Positions 59,620 to 64,000 of a DNA stretch of 64,000 bases are shown piece by piece. This DNA is from Rhizohabitans arisaemae (GTDB lineage Bacteria; Actinomycetota; Actinomycetes; Streptosporangiales; Streptosporangiaceae). Position 1 is the first letter of the stretch. Each line of letters starts with the position of its first letter. A model generated the notes under the pieces. It ran no database searches, was not told the origin of the DNA, and was given only the letters and a program-made list of their open reading frames with translations. The translations under genes and the position numbers were made by a program. Where the stretch lies: NCBI RefSeq assembly GCF_025996515.1, contig NZ_BLRH01000035.1:558001-622000 (forward strand), in the 5' to 3' direction.

Positions 59620-61305
59620 GTGCCCACCCTCGGCCGTGACATCTTGTGGCGAGCGATCGGCGGACAGTGGCGGCACTCGGTCCGCGGGTCCGTGCTCGCC
59701 GCCGGACACCAGGCCGGGGAAGCCCTGGTCCCCGTGGTCATCGGCCTCGTCATCGACGAGGCCGTCTCCCGGGAGGACCCCGGCGCGCTCATCCGGTGGA
59801 TCGTCGTGCTCGGCGTGGTCTTCGCCGTGCTCTCCGTCAGCTGGCGGTTCTCGGCCCGCGCCGCCGAGCGGGCCTCCCAGCAGGCCGCGCACCGGCTGCG
59901 GACGGAGCTGACCGAGCGGGTCCTCGCCCCCCGGGGCGGCGCCGAGGCGGGCCGGCTGCCGGGTGAGCTGGTCAACGTCGCGACCGAGGACGCCCGGCGG
60001 GTCGGCGCCGTCAACGTGGCCTTCTCCGCCGGGATCGCCGCGCTGGCCGGGCTGATCGTGGGCGGGGTGGCGCTGCTGCGCGTCTCGGTGCCGCTGGGCC
60101 TGCTCGTCCTGCTGGGAACCCCGCCGCTGCTGCTCCTGGCGCACCTGCTGGGCAAACCGCTGGAGCGGCGCAGTCACGTCGAGCAGGAACGCGCCGCGCA
60201 CGCCTCGGGGGTGGCCGCCGACCTCGTCGCCGGGCTGCGGGTGCTCAAAGGCATCGGAGCGGAGGCCGCGGCGGTCGAGCGCTACCGCCGTACCAGCAGG
60301 GACTCCCTCACCGCCACCCTGCGGGCCGCCCGGGCCCAGTCCTGGCACGACGGCGGCATGCTCATGGTCACCGGGGTCTTCCTCGCGCTGGTGGCGCTGG
60401 TGGGCGGGCGGCTCGCGGTGGGCGGGGACATCAGCGTCGGCGAGCTGGTGGCGGCGGTCGGCCTGGCGCAGTACCTGGTGAACCCGCTCTCCGTCCTGTC
60501 CTGGGCCAACGGCGAGTTCGCGCAGGGCCGCGCCTCGGCCGCGCGCATCGCCGCCGTGCTCGCGACGCCACCCGCCGTCACCGGCGGCGCCGGCGGGCCG
60601 CCCGGCCCGGTCCAGGGCCGGATCCGGCTCCGGGAGGTCTCCCACGACGGGTTGCGCGGACTCGACCTCGACGTGGCGCCGGGCGAGCTGCTGGGGGTCG
60701 TGACGGCGGACCCCGCGGCCGCGGATTCGCTGCTCCGGCTGCTCGGCCGGTCCGCCGACCCCGCGTCGGGCACGGTCGAACTGGACGGGACGGCGCTGAC
60801 CGCGCTCGACCCCGACGGGGTGCGCCGCGCCGTCGTCGTGGCCGAACACGACGCCGACCTCTTCGAGGGGAGCCTGCACGACAACGTCGCCGCCGCGGCC
60901 GCGAGCCCGGCCTCGGTCGAGACGGCCATGGCCGGCGCGGCGGCGGACGAGGTCGCCCACGCGCTGCCGCGGGGTGCCGCCACCGTCCTCACCGAGCAGG
61001 GGCGATCCCTGTCGGGTGGGCAGCGGCAACGGGTGGCGCTCGCCCGCGCGCTGGCCGCCGCCCCACCGGTCCTGGTCCTGTGTGATCCGACCACCGCGGT
61101 GGACGCGGCCACCGAGGCCCGGATCGCCTCCGGGATCCGCCGGACCCGGGCCGGGCGGACGACGATCGTGGTGGCGACGAGCCCCGCGCTGCTCGCGGCG
61201 ACCGACCGGGTGGTGTTCATGGAGGGTGGGACCGTGGCCGCGGAGGGCACGCACGCCGACCTCGTCCGCGACAGCCCGGCCTACCGGGCCGCGGTGCTGA
61301 CCTGA
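59620..61305 (+). CDS. ABC exporter half with degenerate Walker sites (siderophore cluster)
   Basis: 561 residues from GTG 59620 (CCGGAGGAAC). Type IV exporter membrane domain in residues ~20-300 (six helices). In the ATPase domain the Walker A position near 360 reads GVVTADPAAADSLLRL, with no GKS/T. Walker B/Glu near 488 reads VLVLCDPTTAVD in place of the usual LDEPTSALD. The signature LSGGQRQRVALARAL near 464 is perfect. So its own ATP site is dead while its signature can serve a partner. The partner is the next gene, 50 nt downstream. With the iron box it is likely a siderophore exporter. Confidence 0.88.
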   Translation: MPTLGRDILWRAIGGQWRHSVRGSVLAAGHQAGEALVPVVIGLVIDEAVSREDPGALIRWIVVLGVVFAVLSVSWRFSARAAERASQQAAHRLRTELTERVLAPRGGAEAGRLPGELVNVATEDARRVGAVNVAFSAGIAALAGLIVGGVALLRVSVPLGLLVLLGTPPLLLLAHLLGKPLERRSHVEQERAAHASGVAADLVAGLRVLKGIGAEAAAVERYRRTSRDSLTATLRAARAQSWHDGGMLMVTGVFLALVALVGGRLAVGGDISVGELVAAVGLAQYLVNPLSVLSWANGEFAQGRASAARIAAVLATPPAVTGGAGGPPGPVQGRIRLREVSHDGLRGLDLDVAPGELLGVVTADPAAADSLLRLLGRSADPASGTVELDGTALTALDPDGVRRAVVVAEHDADLFEGSLHDNVAAAAASPASVETAMAGAAADEVAHALPRGAATVLTEQGRSLSGGQRQRVALARALAAAPPVLVLCDPTTAVDAATEARIASGIRRTRAGRTTIVVATSPALLAATDRVVFMEGGTVAAEGTHADLVRDSPAYRAAVLT

Positions 61306-61355
61306 TCACCGTGGCATCCGATCCGCAGGCAATCCCAGCGAAGGACAGGGGAGCG

Positions 61356-63149
61356 ATGAGCCGCACCGAGGAACCTCAGGCCGTCGAACGCGAGCGGCTC
61401 GCCGTCGCGAGCCCCGCGCAGGTCCGGGCGGCGGTTCGCGCGCTGGCGCGGCCCCACCTGGGCACGGCGCTGTCCGGTCTGGCGGTCCTGACCGTCGCGA
61501 CCGGGGCCGGGCTGCTCACCGCCCCCGTACTCGGCCACATCATCGACCTGGTCACGCAGGGCCGGGCGGCCGACGCGATCACCTTCCCGGTCGTCTGGCT
61601 GATCGTCATCGCGGTGGTGCAGGGGACGCTGACCGCGCTCGGCACCACCCTCGTCGCCCGGCTGGGGGAGAGCATGCTCGCCACCCTGCGGGAACTCTTC
61701 GTGGAGCGGGTGCTGCGGCTTCCCCTCGGCCGGATCGAGCGGGCCGGCTCCGGCGACCTGACCTCCCGGGTGACGGGCGACGTCTCGGCGATCACCAATG
61801 TGCTCCGCGACGCGCTGCCCGCGCTGGCGCGCTCGGTGCTGACGATCGGGCTCACCCTGGTCGGCCTGGCCGTGCTGGACTGGCGGTTCGCCCTCGTCGC
61901 CCTGGTCGCCGTGCCGATCCAGGTGTACACCGTGCGCTGGTACCTGGGCCGTGCGGTCCCGCTGTACGCGGCCCAGCGGGTCGCGGTCGGCGACCAGCAG
62001 CAGCAACTGCTCGGCACGGTCGGCGGCGCGGCCACCGTACGGGCGCTGCGGCTCGGGGAGACGCATGTCCGGCTCGTCGGGAGCCGCTCCCAGGCGGCGG
62101 TGGACCTGGCGCTGCGCGGGATCCGGCTGATGACGCGGTTCTACTCCCGGCTCAACCTCGCCGAGTACGTCGGGTTGTCGGCGGTGCTGATCACCGGGTT
62201 TCTGCTGGTCCGGAGCGGACAGGTCAGCATCGGTACGGCCGGGGCCGCCGCGCTCTACTTCCACAACCTGTTCACGCCGATCAACATCCTGCTCGGCCTG
62301 CTCGACGACGCGCAGGTCGCCGCCGCGGGGCTGGCCCGCCTGGCCGGGGTGGCGTACGGCGAGCGGGCCCCCAAGACCGTGACGCGACCGGCGATTCCCC
62401 CCGGCCCCCCGGTCCGCCTCAGCGGTCTCGGATACGCCTACCAGCCCGGTCACCCGGTGCTGCACGACGTGAACCTCGACCTGGCGCCCGGCGAACGGGT
62501 CGCCCTGGTCGGGACGAGCGGCGCGGGCAAGACCACGCTCGGCAAGCTGCTGGCGGGGGTGCACCGGCCCGGCCTCGGGTCGATCACGATCGGCGGGACG
62601 AGCCTGCCGGAACCGGGGGAGGTCGCCGCGGACCGTATGGTCGCGCTGGTCACCCAGGAGGTGCACGTCTTCGCCGGCCCGCTCGCCGACGACCTGCGAC
62701 TCGCCCGGCCGGAGGCGACCGAGGCGGAGCTGTGCGCGGCCCTGGACCGGGTCGGCGCGCTCACCTGGGCGCGGGCGCTCCCGCAGGGGCTTGCGACCGT
62801 GGTCGGCGAGCACGGCCACCGGCTCTCCCCGGCTCAGGCCCAGCAGCTGGCGCTGGCCCGGCTCGTCCTGGCGGATCCGCCGGTGGTGGTGCTGGACGAG
62901 GCGACGGCGGAGGCGGGCAGCGCCGGGGCGCGGCTGCTGGAGGCGGCGGCGCTGGCGGCGACGGAGGGCCGGACCGCGCTCATCGTCGCGCACCGGCTCA
63001 CCCAGGCCGCGTCCGCCGACCGCGTGGTGGTGCTCGACCGGGGGAAGGTCACCGAGTCCGGCCCGCACGAGGAGCTGGTGCGGGCCGGAGCCGGTTACGC
63101 GGCGCTGTGGGAGGCGTGGTCGGACAAGCGGCTTCAGCCGGACGTCTGA
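61356..63149 (+). CDS. Partner ABC exporter half with intact Walker sites
   Basis: 597 residues if started at ATG 61356; GTG 61311, in frame, is possible. Membrane domain residues ~35-310, ATPase domain from ~340. Walker [10 protein letters not shown] near 386, Walker [13 protein letters not shown] near 511-522, switch His [10 protein letters not shown]. The signature is degenerate, [14 protein letters not shown] near 490. This is the mirror image of the first subunit: Walker A/B here plus LSGGQ there make one working site. The stop overlaps the convergent MbtH gene by 16 bp. Confidence 0.88.
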   Translation: MSRTEEPQAVERERLAVASPAQVRAAVRALARPHLGTALSGLAVLTVATGAGLLTAPVLGHIIDLVTQGRAADAITFPVVWLIVIAVVQGTLTALGTTLVARLGESMLATLRELFVERVLRLPLGRIERAGSGDLTSRVTGDVSAITNVLRDALPALARSVLTIGLTLVGLAVLDWRFALVALVAVPIQVYTVRWYLGRAVPLYAAQRVAVGDQQQQLLGTVGGAATVRALRLGETHVRLVGSRSQAAVDLALRGIRLMTRFYSRLNLAEYVGLSAVLITGFLLVRSGQVSIGTAGAAALYFHNLFTPINILLGLLDDAQVAAAGLARLAGVAYGERAPKTVTRPAIPPGPPVRLSGLGYAYQPGHPVLHDVNLDLAPGERVALVGTSGAGKTTLGKLLAGVHRPGLGSITIGGTSLPEPGEVAADRMVALVTQEVHVFAGPLADDLRLARPEATEAELCAALDRVGALTWARALPQGLATVVGEHGHRLSPAQAQQLALARLVLADPPVVVLDEATAEAGSAGARLLEAAALAATEGRTALIVAHRLTQAASADRVVVLDRGKVTESGPHEELVRAGAGYAALWEAWSDKRLQPDV

Positions 63150-63355
63150 TCCATCGCCTCGGCGAGGCTCCGGGGACGCAGGTCGGTCCAGTGCTCCTCC
63201 ACGTACGCCAGGCAGGCCTCCCGGGATTCCTCGCCGTACACGGTCTCCCAGCCGGGGGGCACCTCGGCGAAGGTCGGCCAGAGCGAGTGCTGGCCTTCAC
63301 GGTTGACGAGGACGAGGAAACGGCCTTCGGGGTCCTCGAACGGGTTGGTGCTCAC
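63134..63355 (-). CDS. MbtH-like NRPS partner protein
   Basis: 73 residues from GTG 63355 (AGGAGAG, 8 nt). [40 protein letters not shown] and [18 protein letters not shown] contain the invariant S-x-W-P, P-x-G-W and W-T-D-x-R-P. MbtH proteins bind and activate NRPS adenylation domains. It follows the NRPS gene by 13 nt. Confidence 0.95.
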   Translation of the reverse strand: MSTNPFEDPEGRFLVLVNREGQHSLWPTFAEVPPGWETVYGEESREACLAYVEEHWTDLRPRSLAEAMDQTSG

Positions 63356-63368
63356 GGATCGTCTCTCC

Positions 63369-64000
<632 letters not shown>

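Overview
The window is very GC-rich with strong G/C bias at third codon positions. It carries many GTG and TTG starts, translationally coupled ATGA/GTGA/TTGA junctions, an IdeR/DmdR-type iron box, an MbtH/NRPS cluster, BTAD/AfsR-like and EXLDI proteins and several leaderless-type starts. This fits a filamentous actinomycete chromosome, possibly of the Streptosporangiales; the family-level placement is inference.

Layout. (1) 1-8 kb: a minus-strand McrBC restriction system of visibly lower GC (McrC cut by the window edge), decayed gene pieces, an unknown gene, an AlkD-like repair protein, then a 473-residue unknown protein followed on the same strand by two unusual tRNA-like genes, one with an 8-nt anticodon loop. 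(2) 8-13.8 kb: an unknown protein, an ABC-F ATPase, a decayed methyltransferase and a VWA-domain pair. (3) 13.8-20 kb: lipoprotein / PG-binding adaptor / ATPase / MacB-like permease operon, divergent from an OmpR-type two-component pair, plus a second copy of the lipoprotein. (4) 20-23 kb: divergent NYN-domain protein and N6-adenine methylase with an HsdM stump. (5) 23.5-27.5 kb: three small secreted paralogues with a shared promoter/palindrome element, a DUF1622 membrane protein and a secreted three-repeat protein. (6) 28-34.6 kb: methyltransferase, Pro-rich membrane protein, secreted-repeat lipoprotein, MmcQ/YjbR and PPOX proteins, a serine hydrolase and a divergent regulator. (7) 34.6-40.2 kb: NarL-type two-component system divergent from a second lipoprotein/adaptor/ATPase/permease cassette. 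(8) 40.3-47.6 kb: AAA_14/DUF4143 ATPase, EXLDI protein with operators, DrrAB-like ABC exporter, DUF1707 protein, a nucleoside-diphosphate-kinase-like protein, an alpha-toroid-like protein and an AraC regulator. (9) 47.8-59.3 kb: PadR + UbiB/AarF-like membrane kinase, GNAT, a second dispersed family of small secreted proteins (three members), KimA-like APC permease, methyltransferase and a 1001-residue BTAD regulator. (10) 59.5-64 kb: iron box, an asymmetric ABC exporter pair, MbtH and the 3' end of an NRPS, i.e. the edge of a siderophore-type cluster.

How genes work together. The two lipoprotein/exporter cassettes have the same four-gene order and are each divergent from a different class of sensor system, so they look like parallel envelope-stress or peptide-export modules. 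The ABC pair at the right edge has complementary degenerate ATP sites, so one subunit's Walker motifs should work with the other's signature. The best candidate for an undescribed system is the unknown protein plus two aberrant tRNA genes at 6.3-7.9 kb. The shared-promoter secreted families at 24-25.7 kb and 51.6-59.3 kb come next.
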